In this document: positions 45,452 through 56,923 of the stretch, piece by piece
How positions within the stretch are numbered: the first letter of the stretch is position 1
Layout of the letters: each line of letters opens with the position of its first letter
NCBI RefSeq assembly: GCF_023516595.1
Contig: NZ_JAMGBG010000052.1
Location: forward strand, 94,225 to 158,224
Reading direction: 5' to 3'
From: Streptomyces neyagawaensis
GTDB lineage: Bacteria; Actinomycetota; Actinomycetes; Streptomycetales; Streptomycetaceae
Length of the DNA stretch: 64,000 bases
Program-made: the position numbers and the translations under genes
Notes under the pieces: model-generated
What the model saw: only the letters and a program-made list of their open reading frames with translations
Database searches by the model: none
What the model was told of the DNA's origin: nothing

Positions 45452-46714
45452 TCAGCCCAGTCGGGCTTCCAGCTCGGCCACGATCTCGTTCACGCCGATC
45501 GCCACCTGCTCGCCGGACTCCATGTCCTTGAGCTGCACGACGCCTTCGGCGAGGTCCCGCTCGCCCGCGACGATCGCGTAGCGGGCGCCGCTCCGGTTGG
45601 CGTTCTTCATCGCGCCCTTGAGCCCCTTCCCGCCGTACGAGAAGTCGGCCGCGATGCCCACCTTGCGCAACTCGGTGACCTTGGCGAACAGGACCCTGCG
45701 GGCCTCCTCGCCGAGCGGGACGGCGAACACGCTGGTGGAGGCGGGGAGTTCGAGTTCGACGCCCTCCGCTTCCAGGGCGAGGACCGTGCGGTCGACACCG
45801 AGGGCCCAGCCCACGGACGGCAGCGCGGGGCCGCCGATCATCTCGGAGAGACCGTCGTAGCGGCCACCGCCGCCCACCGCGGACTGGGAGCCCAGTCCGT
45901 CGTGGACGAACTCGAAGGTCGTCCGCGTGTAGTAGTCCAGGCCGCGGACGAGCTTCGGGTCGTCCTCGAAGGAGACGCCCGCCGCCGTGATCAGCTCGCG
46001 CACCTCCTCGTGGTACGCCTTGCAGGTGTCGCACAGGTAGTCACGCAGCAGCGGGGCGTCACCGAGCTGCTTCTGCACCGACTCGCGCTTGTCGTCGAGG
46101 ACGCGGAGCGGGTTGATGTCCGCGCGGCGCAGCGTGTCCTCGTCGAGGTCCAGGCCGCGCAAAAACTCCTGGAGTGCGGCCCGGTAGACGGGACGGCACT
46201 CCTTGTCGCCGAGGCTGTTGAGCAGGATGCGGAAGTTCTGGAGGCCCAGCGAGCGGTACGCCTGGTCGGCCAGGATGATCAGCTCGGCGTCCAGCGCCGG
46301 GTCCTCGGCACCGATGGCCTCGGCACCGACCTGGGAGAAGTGGCGGTAGCGGCCGGCCTGCGGGTTCTCGTAGCGGTAGTACGAACCCGAGTACCAGAGC
46401 TTGACGGGAAGGTTGCCCTGACGGTGGAGGTTCGCCTCCAGGGTGGCGCGCAGGACGGAGGCGGTGCCCTCGGGGCGCAGGGCCAGCCGGTCTCCGCCCT
46501 TCGTCTCGAAGGCGTACATCTCCTTGGTCACGATGTCGGTCGACTCGCCTACACCGCGGGCGAACAGCTCCACGTTCTCGAAGCCGGGCGTCTCGACGTA
46601 GCCGTACCCGGAATTGCGCAGGGGCCCGGCGATGGCCTCTCGCACCGCGAGGAACTTGGCGGAGCGGGGCGGCAGCAGGTCGTACGTGCCCTTGGGGGCC
46701 TGGAAGGTACTCAC
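45452..46714 (-). CDS. hisS: histidyl-tRNA synthetase
   Basis: 420 residues from a GTG at 46712-46714. Class II synthetase: FQAPKGTYDLLPP start, motif 2 RYENPQAGRYRHFSQ, histidine-A motif LVRGLDYYTRT and GGGGRYDGL, motif 3 GWALGVDRTVLAL; anticodon-binding domain from about 325. 13 bases downstream of the metallo-hydrolase gene, the conserved pairing. A hairpin terminator follows. Confidence 0.98.
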   Translation of the reverse strand: MSTFQAPKGTYDLLPPRSAKFLAVREAIAGPLRNSGYGYVETPGFENVELFARGVGESTDIVTKEMYAFETKGGDRLALRPEGTASVLRATLEANLHRQGNLPVKLWYSGSYYRYENPQAGRYRHFSQVGAEAIGAEDPALDAELIILADQAYRSLGLQNFRILLNSLGDKECRPVYRAALQEFLRGLDLDEDTLRRADINPLRVLDDKRESVQKQLGDAPLLRDYLCDTCKAYHEEVRELITAAGVSFEDDPKLVRGLDYYTRTTFEFVHDGLGSQSAVGGGGRYDGLSEMIGGPALPSVGWALGVDRTVLALEAEGVELELPASTSVFAVPLGEEARRVLFAKVTELRKVGIAADFSYGGKGLKGAMKNANRSGARYAIVAGERDLAEGVVQLKDMESGEQVAIGVNEIVAELEARLG

Positions 46715-46727
46715 GGAAGGTCTCTCG

Positions 46728-47444
46728 TCACATTCCTCGTCGGGGAGGGGTCGTCGGACCCGATCCCTGGCCGCCGGCCGCCACCTGCCGCAGATACGGG
46801 TTGGTGGCGCGCTCCTGGCCGATGGTCGTCTGGGGGCCGTGGCCGGACAGCACCACGGTCGAGTCGTCGAGCGGCAGGCACACGCGGGCCAGCGAGTCGA
46901 GCATCTCGGCCATGTCACCGCCGGGCAGGTCGGTGCGTCCGATGGAGCCGGCGAAGAGCAGATCCCCGGAGAAGAACACGGAGGGGATCTCCGTGTTCTC
47001 GGGCATCCGGAAGGTCACCGACCCCTTGGTATGGCCGGGCGCGTGCGCGACGGACAGCTCCAGACCGGCCAGCTCCAGCTTCGAACCGTCGGTCAGCTCC
47101 TTGACGTCGCCGGGCTCTCCGATGGTCAGCTCGCCCATGAGCGGCATGCCGATGGAGCGGCCGAGCGCCTTCTCGGGGTCGCTCATCATGTACCGGTCCT
47201 CGGGGTGGATCCACGCCGGTACGTCGTGCGCGCCGCACACCGGGACGACCGAGGCCACATGGTCGAGGTGGCCGTGGGTGAGGACGACGGCGACGGGCTT
47301 GAGCCGATGCTTCTTCAGCGTCTCCTCGACTCCCTGGGTGGCCTGGTGGCCCGGGTCGATGATCACGCACTCCTCACCGGCGGCGGGGGCGACCAGATAA
47401 CAGTTGGTCCCCCAGGCCCCGGCGGGGAACCCGGCAATGAGCAC
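46728..47444 (-). CDS. metallo-beta-lactamase-fold hydrolase (glyoxalase II-like)
   Basis: 238 residues, GTG start. The zinc motif THGHLDHVAS (HxHxDH, residues 56-61 approximately), HAPGHTKGSVTF, FSGDLLFAGSIGRTDLPGGD and LSGHGPQTTIGQE are complete, so it should be an active two-metal hydrolase of the hydroxyacylglutathione-hydrolase-like group. Streptomycetes use mycothiol rather than glutathione, so the natural thioester is uncertain. Probably co-transcribed with hisS and divergent from the cyclophilin gene. Confidence 0.93.
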   Translation of the reverse strand: MLIAGFPAGAWGTNCYLVAPAAGEECVIIDPGHQATQGVEETLKKHRLKPVAVVLTHGHLDHVASVVPVCGAHDVPAWIHPEDRYMMSDPEKALGRSIGMPLMGELTIGEPGDVKELTDGSKLELAGLELSVAHAPGHTKGSVTFRMPENTEIPSVFFSGDLLFAGSIGRTDLPGGDMAEMLDSLARVCLPLDDSTVVLSGHGPQTTIGQERATNPYLRQVAAGGQGSGPTTPPRRGM

Positions 47445-47612
47445 GATCGTCCTTCTTGTGTCGTACGAGGGGTGGGTTGCTGTGGATCAGAGCCTACCGG
47501 CGCTGCCGTTTCCTCAGCGAACCCATATACGGTACGGGTCACACACAATCAGTCGGCTCACGAGACGCGCGACGCACCCGTCGACGTACGAGACGCATAG
47601 GGAGAGAACCCG

Positions 47613-48449
47613 GTGGTCAGCCAGGAGCAGCGGCGGCGTCAGCTCGCCCGGGAGAAGTTCTTGCGGCAGCAGCAGCGGCGTACCCAGGCCCGGCGCAAGG
47701 CACATGTCCGCAACGCCGTGATCGCCTCGGTTCTCGGCGTGATCCTGGTCGGCAGCCTCGCGCTGTACACGACCGGGGTCCTGAAGGACGACGGCAAGAA
47801 GGAGAACGCGAGCTCGGAGGTGTCGCCCAGCCCCAAGCCCAGCAAGGCGCCGGATCCGTGCGAGAAGCCGGCCGCGGGCAAGGTGAAGGAACTCACCTTC
47901 AAGAAGGAACCCGCGATCACCATCGACAAGGCCGCGAAGTACACGATGGACCTGCAGACGACCTGCGGTTCCATCGGCATAACGATGGACGCGGCGAAGG
48001 CCCCGCACACCGTCAACTCGTTCGACTTCCTGGTGAACAAGGGCTACTTGGACCACACCAAGTGCCACCGTCTCACCACGCAGGGCATCTACGTGCTCCA
48101 GTGCGGTGACCCGAAGGGCACCGGCATGGGCGGCCCCGGCTACACGATCCCCGACGAGAACCTCAAGGACTCGCGTCTGAAGGGCGATGTGTACCCGGCG
48201 GGCACGGTCGCCATGGCGAACCAGTTCAACGCTCAGACCGGTCAGGGCAAGAACAGCGGCGGCAGCCAATTCTTCCTGGTGTTCCAGGACAGCCCGCTGC
48301 CGGCCAACTACACCCCGTTCGGCACGGTCACCAAGGACGGCATGAAGGTCCTGAAGAAGATCGCCGACGCGGGTGAGAACACGGGCATGGGTGATGGAAC
48401 GCCCAACGCGACCGTGGTGATCAACAAGGCGACTGTCAAGAAGTCCTGA
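47613..48449 (+). CDS. membrane-anchored cyclophilin-type peptidyl-prolyl isomerase
   Basis: 278 residues from a GTG with GGGAGAG six bases upstream. N-terminal basic cytoplasmic segment rich in Arg and Gln (EQRRRQLAREKFLRQQQRRT), one transmembrane helix at about 36-55, a Ser/Pro linker (SEVSPSPKPSKAPDP), and a cyclophilin domain from about 95: KCHRLTTQGIYVLQCGD and GKNSGGSQFFLVFQD match the active-site region. Acts outside the membrane on exported proteins. Cys83 and Cys118 (approximately) could form a disulfide. Confidence 0.95.
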   Translation: MVSQEQRRRQLAREKFLRQQQRRTQARRKAHVRNAVIASVLGVILVGSLALYTTGVLKDDGKKENASSEVSPSPKPSKAPDPCEKPAAGKVKELTFKKEPAITIDKAAKYTMDLQTTCGSIGITMDAAKAPHTVNSFDFLVNKGYLDHTKCHRLTTQGIYVLQCGDPKGTGMGGPGYTIPDENLKDSRLKGDVYPAGTVAMANQFNAQTGQGKNSGGSQFFLVFQDSPLPANYTPFGTVTKDGMKVLKKIADAGENTGMGDGTPNATVVINKATVKKS

Positions 48450-48584
48450 CCGCGAACAGCGAAATTTCGGTCGCGCGGGATGCGGACAGGCAACCCGCCG
48501 GTCGCCTATGTTGGCCGTGACGAAACTGTGGACGATGCCCGGGGGTGCCAAGGCCCCCCGCAGGCATCATGTGGAGGAGGCGCT

Positions 48585-49814
48585 GTGAGCAGCGACCCGT
48601 GGGGCCGCGTCGACGAGACGGGGACCGTGTACGTGCGTACGGCCGACGGCGAGCAGGTCGTCGGTTCCTGGCAGGCCGGCTCCCCTGAGGAGGCGCTGGC
48701 CTACTTCGAGCGCAAGTACGAGGGCCTGGTCGTCGAAATCGGCCTCCTCGAGAAGCGGGTGAAGACCACCGACCTGTCGGCGAAGGACGCCCAGGCCGCG
48801 ATCGACCACATTCGCGAGCAGGTGGACGCGCATCACGCGGTCGGTGACCTGGACGCGCTCAAGGTGCGGCTGGACAAGCTCGTCGAGACCGTCGAGGCGC
48901 GCCGTGAGGAGCGCAAGCAGCAGCGGGCGAAGCAGTCCGACGAGGCGCGGCACGCCAAGGAGGCGCTGGTCACCGAGGCGGAGGAGCTGGCGCAGTCGGA
49001 CCAGTGGCGGTCGGCCGGTGAGCGGCTGCGCGCCCTGGTGGACACCTGGAAGGGCCTGCCGCGGCTCGACCGGAAGTCCGACGACGAGCTCTGGCACCGC
49101 TTCTCGCACGCCCGGTCGGCGTTCTCCAAGCGCCGCAAGGCCCACTTCGCGCAGCTCGACGCGCAGCGCGAGGAGGCCCGCAAGACGAAGGAGAAGCTGG
49201 TCGCCGAGGCCGAGGCGCTGTCGAACTCGACGGACTGGGGCCCCACCGCCGCGCGCTACCGCGAGCTGATGGCCGACTGGAAGGCGGCGGGCCGCGCCCA
49301 GCGCGAGCACGAGGACGACCTGTGGAACCGCTTCCGCGGTGCCCAGGACGTGTTCTTCGCCGCCCGCAGCTCGGTGTTCGCCGAGCGTGACGCCGAGCAG
49401 TCGGAGAACCTCAAGCTCAAGGAGGAGCTGGCCGGCGAGGCGGAGAAGATCCTTCCGGTGACGGACCTGAAGGCGGCCCGTGCGGCCTTCCGCTCCGTCA
49501 ACGAGCGGTGGGAGGCCATCGGTCATGTGCCGCGCGACGCCCGCCCGAAGGTGGAGGGCCGGATGCACGCGGTCGAGCGGGCCATCCAGGAGGCCGAGGA
49601 AGCGGAGTGGCGCCGGACGAACCCGGAGGCCCGCGCCCGCGCGGCCGGTCTCACGGGCCAGCTCCAGGCCGCCGTGGACAAGCTGAAGGGCCAGATCGAG
49701 CAGGCCCGCGCCCAGGGCAACAACGCCAAGGCCGACAAGCTCCAGCGTGAGCTGGACGGCCGCCAGGCGCTGCTGGACCAGGCGCTGAAGGGTCTGCAGG
49801 AGTTCGGCGGCTGA
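48585..49814 (+). CDS. DUF349 coiled-coil protein
   Basis: 409 residues from a GTG directly after GGAGGAGG, an excellent ribosome site; the in-frame sequence upstream is not needed. Composed of repeated helical DUF349 units of about 70 residues (WRSAGERLRALVDTWKGLPR, WGPTAARYRELMADWKAAGR, AARAAFRSVNERWEAIGHVP). The C-terminus (about 370-409) is a coiled coil. Function unknown in Streptomyces; the family has been linked to cell integrity in other phyla. Convergent with relA and separated by a 21-bp perfect hairpin. Confidence 0.92.
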   Translation: MSSDPWGRVDETGTVYVRTADGEQVVGSWQAGSPEEALAYFERKYEGLVVEIGLLEKRVKTTDLSAKDAQAAIDHIREQVDAHHAVGDLDALKVRLDKLVETVEARREERKQQRAKQSDEARHAKEALVTEAEELAQSDQWRSAGERLRALVDTWKGLPRLDRKSDDELWHRFSHARSAFSKRRKAHFAQLDAQREEARKTKEKLVAEAEALSNSTDWGPTAARYRELMADWKAAGRAQREHEDDLWNRFRGAQDVFFAARSSVFAERDAEQSENLKLKEELAGEAEKILPVTDLKAARAAFRSVNERWEAIGHVPRDARPKVEGRMHAVERAIQEAEEAEWRRTNPEARARAAGLTGQLQAAVDKLKGQIEQARAQGNNAKADKLQRELDGRQALLDQALKGLQEFGG

Positions 49815-49830
49815 CACCGCGTGCTCAACG

Positions 49831-49877
49831 ACGAGTGAGGGGCTCCCGTACGGTGCGTACGGGAGCCCCTCACTCGT
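49831..49877. terminator. 21-bp perfect bidirectional terminator between DUF349 gene and relA
   Basis: Arms 49831-49851 and 49857-49877 are fully complementary around a GGTGC loop. It sits between converging genes (17 bases after the DUF349 stop, 41 bases after the relA stop), so it can end transcription from both sides. Confidence 0.92.
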
Positions 49878-49917
49878 TTCCGGTCGGCGGCCCGGGTCGG
49901 CTTCCGGTCCGCCCGGG

Positions 49918-52494
<2,577 letters not shown>

Positions 52495-52614
52495 GAGGGC
52501 TCCTCGTGCGCGATCCGGGTCCCCCGGTCAGGCTCCGGAGCACCCATGGTAGCGATCCTGCGTCCCGGGATCGCCTTCAGGCCACTGTGAGGGCCGTCTA
52601 CCCGTGAAACGCGA

Positions 52615-52647
52615 GAGGCGGGCACCGGATTCCTCCGGGCCCGCCTC
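52615..52647 (-). terminator. terminator hairpin of the secreted-protein gene
   Basis: GAGGCGGGC and GCCCGCCTC form a 9-bp stem with a 15-base loop, 38 bases after the small secreted-protein gene. Confidence 0.5.
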
Positions 52648-52684
52648 GGGGTGCGTGTAGTGGTCAGTTACCGCACGTCAGGCA

Positions 52685-53119
52685 TCAGCGCCACTTGAGC
52701 AGCGAGGCTCCCTTGATCTGGATCTCACGGTCCGCCGCGACATTGCCCCAGGGGACGTTCTTGATGAAGCCGGACTTGCCGCAGCCGGCGTTGTACCACT
52801 TGGTCTTGAAGCCCTTCGGGCCGCCCTTGACGAAGCCCTTCACCTTGATGCAGGGCGTGCCGCGCTCGGCGGCCCAGCGGTAGGTGACCTTCAGACCCGG
52901 TCGGCCGAGGATGGCGCAGCCGTACTTGGACTTGCTCCACTTGCCCGGGATGCCGACGGCGTTCTTCCAGCTGGTGCAGGGGTTCGCCTTGAGGGCGACG
53001 GTCGTGACGGTGGTGTCGGCCGCCTTGGGTGCGGCGCCGGCCGGGGCGGCCGCGGCGGACAGGGCCGCGACGGACGCCACGGCGATGGCGCCGGACGCGA
53101 ACTTGCGCGTGATGGTCAT
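52685..53119 (-). CDS. small secreted basic protein with four cysteines
   Basis: 144 residues from the ATG at 53117-53119, chosen because GGGAGG lies six bases upstream. The beginning MTITRKFASGAIAVASVAAL is a Sec signal peptide, with a likely cleavage after the APAGA or AAPAGAA region. The mature part (about 110 residues) is rich in Lys and Trp and has four Cys (in NPCTSWK, KYGCAIL, TPCIKVK, AGCGKSG), enough for two disulfides. I recognise no family. It stands alone between relA and apt, with its own terminator-like hairpin. Function unknown. Confidence 0.82.
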   Translation of the reverse strand: MTITRKFASGAIAVASVAALSAAAAPAGAAPKAADTTVTTVALKANPCTSWKNAVGIPGKWSKSKYGCAILGRPGLKVTYRWAAERGTPCIKVKGFVKGGPKGFKTKWYNAGCGKSGFIKNVPWGNVAADREIQIKGASLLKWR

Positions 53120-53307
53120 ACTTTTCCTCCCGTTTTCTCCCCTTCCGGGGAGTTCGGGATCGATCTTGGCAGGAGCGATCATGCAAATCCAACCGCATTG
53201 AGCAAGATCTGAGCTTTCGCCAGAGGTTTCTTGTGTTCCGCAATTACGTATGGCGAACATGTGAACCACAAGCAAAGAACGTGTACGCGGCGGGTGGCGA
53301 ACGTCCA

Positions 53308-53358
53308 CACACGGAACGGGCGCCCCGGGGACGAATCCCGGGGCGCCCGTTCCGTGTG
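53308..53358 (-). terminator. 22-bp perfect hairpin after apt
   Basis: Arms 53308-53329 and 53337-53358 pair perfectly around GACGAAT; the stem begins 16 bases after the apt stop. It closes the yajC-secD-secF-apt unit. Confidence 0.88.
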
Positions 53359-53373
53359 GTCGCGCGAACCGTC

Positions 53374-53913
53374 TCAGACGGTGATCAGCGCCTCCAGCGG
53401 CGCTCCGCCGAGCGCCGACTCCAGACGCTGCCGTCCGGCCAGGAACGCCAGTTCCATCAGCACCGCGACGCCGGCCACATCGGCGCCCGCGCGGCGGATC
53501 AGCTGAAGGGAGGCCTCGGCGGTGCCACCGGTGGCGAGGACGTCGTCGATGACCATGACGCGGTCACCCACGACGAGGTCCTCGGCGTGCACCTCGATCT
53601 CGGCGGAGCCGTACTCCAGCTCGTACGCCTGGCTGAGCGTCGCTCCGGGGAGCTTGCCCGCCTTGCGTACGGGGATGAAGCCGACGCCGGCCCGGACCGC
53701 GGCCGGGGCGCCCAGGATGAAGCCGCGGGCCTCCAGGCCGACGATCTTCGTGGCACCGTGCCGCACGGTGACCTCGGCCAGCGCGTCCGTCAGCGCGGTG
53801 AACGCCGCCGGGTCGGCCAGCAGCGGGGTGATGTCCTTGAACATCACCCCCGGCTCCGGGTAGTCCGCGACATCACGGATGCGGCTGAGCAGCAGTTCCT
53901 TGACGTCGGTCAT
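53374..53913 (-). CDS. apt: adenine phosphoribosyltransferase
   Basis: 179 residues. Salvages adenine to AMP. The PRPP-binding motif is VMVIDDVLATGGTAEASLQL; the N-terminal DYPEPGVMFKDITPLL is the APRT signature. Its ATG at 53911-53913 overlaps the secF stop (ATGA). The secD-secF-apt-relA order is conserved in actinobacteria, but here relA is separated by the secreted-protein gene and a 22-bp hairpin. Confidence 0.97.
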   Translation of the reverse strand: MTDVKELLLSRIRDVADYPEPGVMFKDITPLLADPAAFTALTDALAEVTVRHGATKIVGLEARGFILGAPAAVRAGVGFIPVRKAGKLPGATLSQAYELEYGSAEIEVHAEDLVVGDRVMVIDDVLATGGTAEASLQLIRRAGADVAGVAVLMELAFLAGRQRLESALGGAPLEALITV

Positions 53914-55004
53914 CGCCGCTTACCGCCCCGGCCCCGGCTGCGGGCCCCGGACTGGGAGCGCGGCCCGACCACGGCGGGCGTCGCGTCCTCGTGCTGGTCC
54001 CCGTGAGGGCCGTCGGCGGCCGTCTCCACCGTCTGCTCGGCCTGGGCGCGCTTGGCGAGGACCCGCTTCTTCAGGGCCTTCATCTGCGGCTCGCGCTCCT
54101 TGAGGTCGGCGACGAGCGGCGTGGCGATGAAGATCGAGGAGTACGCACCGGCCGCGAGACCGACGAACAGCGACAGCGAGATGTCGTTGAGCATGCCCGC
54201 GCCGAGGACACCGCCACCGATGAAGAGCAGACCGGCGACCGGCAGCAGCGCGACCACCGTGGTGTTGATGGACCGCACCAGGGTGCTGTTGATCGAGCGG
54301 TTGGCGATGTCGCTGTAGGTCCAGCGGGTCTGCTTGGTGATGTCCTTCGTCTGCTCCTTGAGGCTGTCGAAGACGACGACCGTGTCGTAGAGCGAGTAGC
54401 CGAGGATGGTCAGCAGACCGATCACCGTACCCGGCGTCACCTCGAAGCCGACGAGGGCGTAGATGCCGACGGTGATGGTGATGTCGTGGATCAGGGCGAC
54501 GAACGCGGCGACGGCCATGCGCCACTCGAACGCGATCGCCAGGTAGATCACCACGAGGACCAGGAAGATGGCGAGGCCCTGCCATGCCTTGTTGGCAATC
54601 TGGTCACCCCAGCTGGGGCCGACCAGCTCCGCGCTGATCTTGTCCGGGTCGAGCTTGAGGTCCTCGGCGATGTCCTGCTTGATCCGGTCGGCCTGGCCGG
54701 TGTCCACACCGGAGACCTGGATCCGCAGCGCACCGGTGCCGAGGCCCTGCACGATCGCGTCGTGGCCGGACGCCTTCTCCGCGACCTCCTCGGCCTGGGT
54801 GGAGGAGACGCTGGTCTTCGGGGTGGTGAAGACGGCACCGCCCTGGAACTCGATGCCCATGTTCATGCCGCGCACCGCCAGGCCGAGGATGGCCGTGATG
54901 GTGATCAGGATGGAGACCGCGTACCAGATCTTGCGGTTGCCGACGAAGTCGTAGCCGACCTCGCCGCGGTGGAGTCGTGCTCCGAGGTCACCGAGCTTGG
55001 ACAT
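53910..55004 (-). CDS. secF: protein translocase subunit SecF
   Basis: 364 residues from the ATG at 55002-55004, with AAGGAGG upstream. Six transmembrane helices in the RND-like fold; partner of SecD in proton-driven pulling of exported proteins. First helix about 28-48 after GEVGYDFVGNRKIW, periplasmic domain to about 150, then the helices including FVALIHDITITVGIYALVGF and LGYSLYDTVVVFDSLKE. Basic disordered C-terminus. One base after secD's stop. Confidence 0.97.
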   Translation of the reverse strand: MSKLGDLGARLHRGEVGYDFVGNRKIWYAVSILITITAILGLAVRGMNMGIEFQGGAVFTTPKTSVSSTQAEEVAEKASGHDAIVQGLGTGALRIQVSGVDTGQADRIKQDIAEDLKLDPDKISAELVGPSWGDQIANKAWQGLAIFLVLVVIYLAIAFEWRMAVAAFVALIHDITITVGIYALVGFEVTPGTVIGLLTILGYSLYDTVVVFDSLKEQTKDITKQTRWTYSDIANRSINSTLVRSINTTVVALLPVAGLLFIGGGVLGAGMLNDISLSLFVGLAAGAYSSIFIATPLVADLKEREPQMKALKKRVLAKRAQAEQTVETAADGPHGDQHEDATPAVVGPRSQSGARSRGRGGKRR

Positions 55005-55005
55005 C

Positions 55006-56790
55006 TCAGGCCTCCTTCGGGTCGGCGGGGGCGGGACGACGCGTGCGGCGCAGCGGGGGCTGCACACCCAGGCTCTTCGGGTCGAGGCCGGACCAGCGGT
55101 GGCCGCCTGCGAAGAACTTCCTGCGGGCCATCAGCGTCAGCAACGGCTTGGTGAAGAAGAACACCACGACGACGTCGAGCAGGGTGGTCAGGCCGAGCGT
55201 GAACGCGAAGCCCTGGACCTTGCCGACGGTGACCACGAAGAGCACCGCAGCGGCGAGGAACGACACGAAGTCGGAGACCAGGATGGTGCGTCGGGCACGC
55301 GGCCAGGCGCGCTCGACGGCCGGACGGAGCGTACGGCCCTCGCGGATCTCGTCCCGGACGCGTTCGAAGTACACGATGAACGAGTCCGCCGTGATACCGA
55401 TCGCGACGATCGCACCGCACACCGCCGGCAGGTTCAGCGCGAAGTTGATGGCCGGCCCGAGCAACGACATGATCACGTAGGTGAGCGCCGCGGAGACCAG
55501 CAGCGAGGCGATCGCGATGAACGACAGGCCGCGGTAGTACACGAGCAGGTAGATCACGACCAGGGCGAGCCCGATGGCGCCGGCGACCAGACCCGCGTGC
55601 AGCTGCTCACCACCGAGCGCGGCGTCCACCGTGGTGACGCTGGACTCCTTGAAGGTCAGCGGGAGCGCGCCGTACGACAGCATGTTGGAGAGGTTCTGGG
55701 CCTCTTCCTGGGTGAAGCTGCCGGAGATCTCGGCCTTGCCACCGGAGATCGGGCCGTTCACCTCGGGGTGCGAGACCACCTCGGAGTCCAGGACGATCGC
55801 GAACTGGTTCTGCGGGGAGGGCTGGCCGGCGAGCTTGGTGGTGACGTCGAGGAACTTCTTGCTGCCCTGGGAGTCGAAGTCCATGACGACCTTCCACCCA
55901 CCCGCGTTCTGGGTGTCCAGGATCGCCTGCGCCTTGGTGATCTCCGTGCCGTCGACGCCGACCGGGCCGAGCAGGAACTTGCTCCAGACCTTCGGGGCTT
56001 CCTCACCGCAGGCGATGATGGGCTGGTCGTTCTTGCCCTTGCCGACCGCGGCCCGCTGCTTCGGGTCGCTGCAGTCGAGCTTCGCGAACGCGTCGTCCAG
56101 GTCCTTGGTGGCCTGGTCACCGCTCGGGGTGGGGGTCGGCGAAGCCTTGTCGGAGGCCTTCGGGGAGCCGGAGCCGCTCGGGGTCGGCGTCGGGTCGGCC
56201 TTCAGCGCGTCGGTGACGGCGCGGCCCTGCGAGGTCGCGGAGCCCGTGGGGCTCGGGGACTCGGGCGACGTCGCCTTGTCGGTGCCCTTGTCCGCGTTCT
56301 TGTCGCCGGACTTCGACGGGCTGGGCGAGGCGCTGCCGCTGGCGTCACCGCTCGGCGGGGTGGTCGGGAGGGCCGCGGCGCCGCTGCCCTCGACCTTCAC
56401 GACGGGGCGGAAGTAGAGCTTCGCGGTGGTGCCGACCTGGTCCCGGGCTTCCTCGGAGTCCGTGCCCTTGGGGATGTTGACAATGATGTTCTCATTGCCC
56501 TGGGTCTGCACTTCCGCCTCGGAGACGCCCAGACCGTTGACACGGCGGTTCATGATCTCGACCGCGGTGTCCATGTTGGTCTTGTTGATCGCGTTGGGCT
56601 GGCCGGGCTCGTTGATCGCCGTCAGCGTGATGCTCGTACCACCGGCGAGGTCGATGCCGAGACGCGGCTTGGTGTGTCCGGAGGCAAACATTCCCCCAGT
56701 GAGCGCCACGATGGCGATCAGGATGAGGGCCAGCGCGCGCCCAGGCTTGCTCTGGGTGCTGGCGCTCCGGCCCTTCTTCGGTGCTGCCAC
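55006..56790 (-). CDS. secD: protein translocase subunit SecD with a low-complexity insert
   Basis: 594 residues, GTG start. First helix about 19-37, then PRLGIDLAGGTSITL (the P1 head start), six-helix C-terminal bundle with GALPLTF, VVVIYLLVYYRGLSFIAIAS and FIVYFERVRDEIREG. Between P1 strands, residues about 136-226 are a Ser/Pro/Thr/Ala/Lys-rich insert (PTPTPSGSGSPKASDKASPT). This is not present in E. coli SecD and is exposed on the outer face. Co-transcribed with secF and apt. Confidence 0.97.
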   Translation of the reverse strand: MAAPKKGRSASTQSKPGRALALILIAIVALTGGMFASGHTKPRLGIDLAGGTSITLTAINEPGQPNAINKTNMDTAVEIMNRRVNGLGVSEAEVQTQGNENIIVNIPKGTDSEEARDQVGTTAKLYFRPVVKVEGSGAAALPTTPPSGDASGSASPSPSKSGDKNADKGTDKATSPESPSPTGSATSQGRAVTDALKADPTPTPSGSGSPKASDKASPTPTPSGDQATKDLDDAFAKLDCSDPKQRAAVGKGKNDQPIIACGEEAPKVWSKFLLGPVGVDGTEITKAQAILDTQNAGGWKVVMDFDSQGSKKFLDVTTKLAGQPSPQNQFAIVLDSEVVSHPEVNGPISGGKAEISGSFTQEEAQNLSNMLSYGALPLTFKESSVTTVDAALGGEQLHAGLVAGAIGLALVVIYLLVYYRGLSFIAIASLLVSAALTYVIMSLLGPAINFALNLPAVCGAIVAIGITADSFIVYFERVRDEIREGRTLRPAVERAWPRARRTILVSDFVSFLAAAVLFVVTVGKVQGFAFTLGLTTLLDVVVVFFFTKPLLTLMARRKFFAGGHRWSGLDPKSLGVQPPLRRTRRPAPADPKEA

Positions 56791-56875
56791 CTTCTCGTAC
56801 TCCCTCTCGGGCCGCCGTGCGCGGGGTCAGCGCGGGGGCGGCCATGACTGGTGTCGGGAATCCGGGCGAGAACGG

Positions 56876-56922
56876 CACGTGCCCGGGGCGCGGGCGGTTG
56901 TCGCCCGTGCTCCCGGGACGTG
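56876..56922 (-). terminator. hairpin between yajC and secD
   Basis: CACGTGCCCGGGGCGCGGGCG and CGCCCGTGCTCCCGGGACGTG (one bulge and mismatches) fold into a strong stem directly after the yajC stop. It may attenuate readthrough into secD. Confidence 0.5.
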
Positions 56923-56923
56923 A

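Noticed and set aside
44664..46034. A fused 456-codon frame covering the VKOR gene and part of hisS
   Set aside because: The upstream part is the hisS shadow in another frame; VKOR starts at 45311 or 45356.
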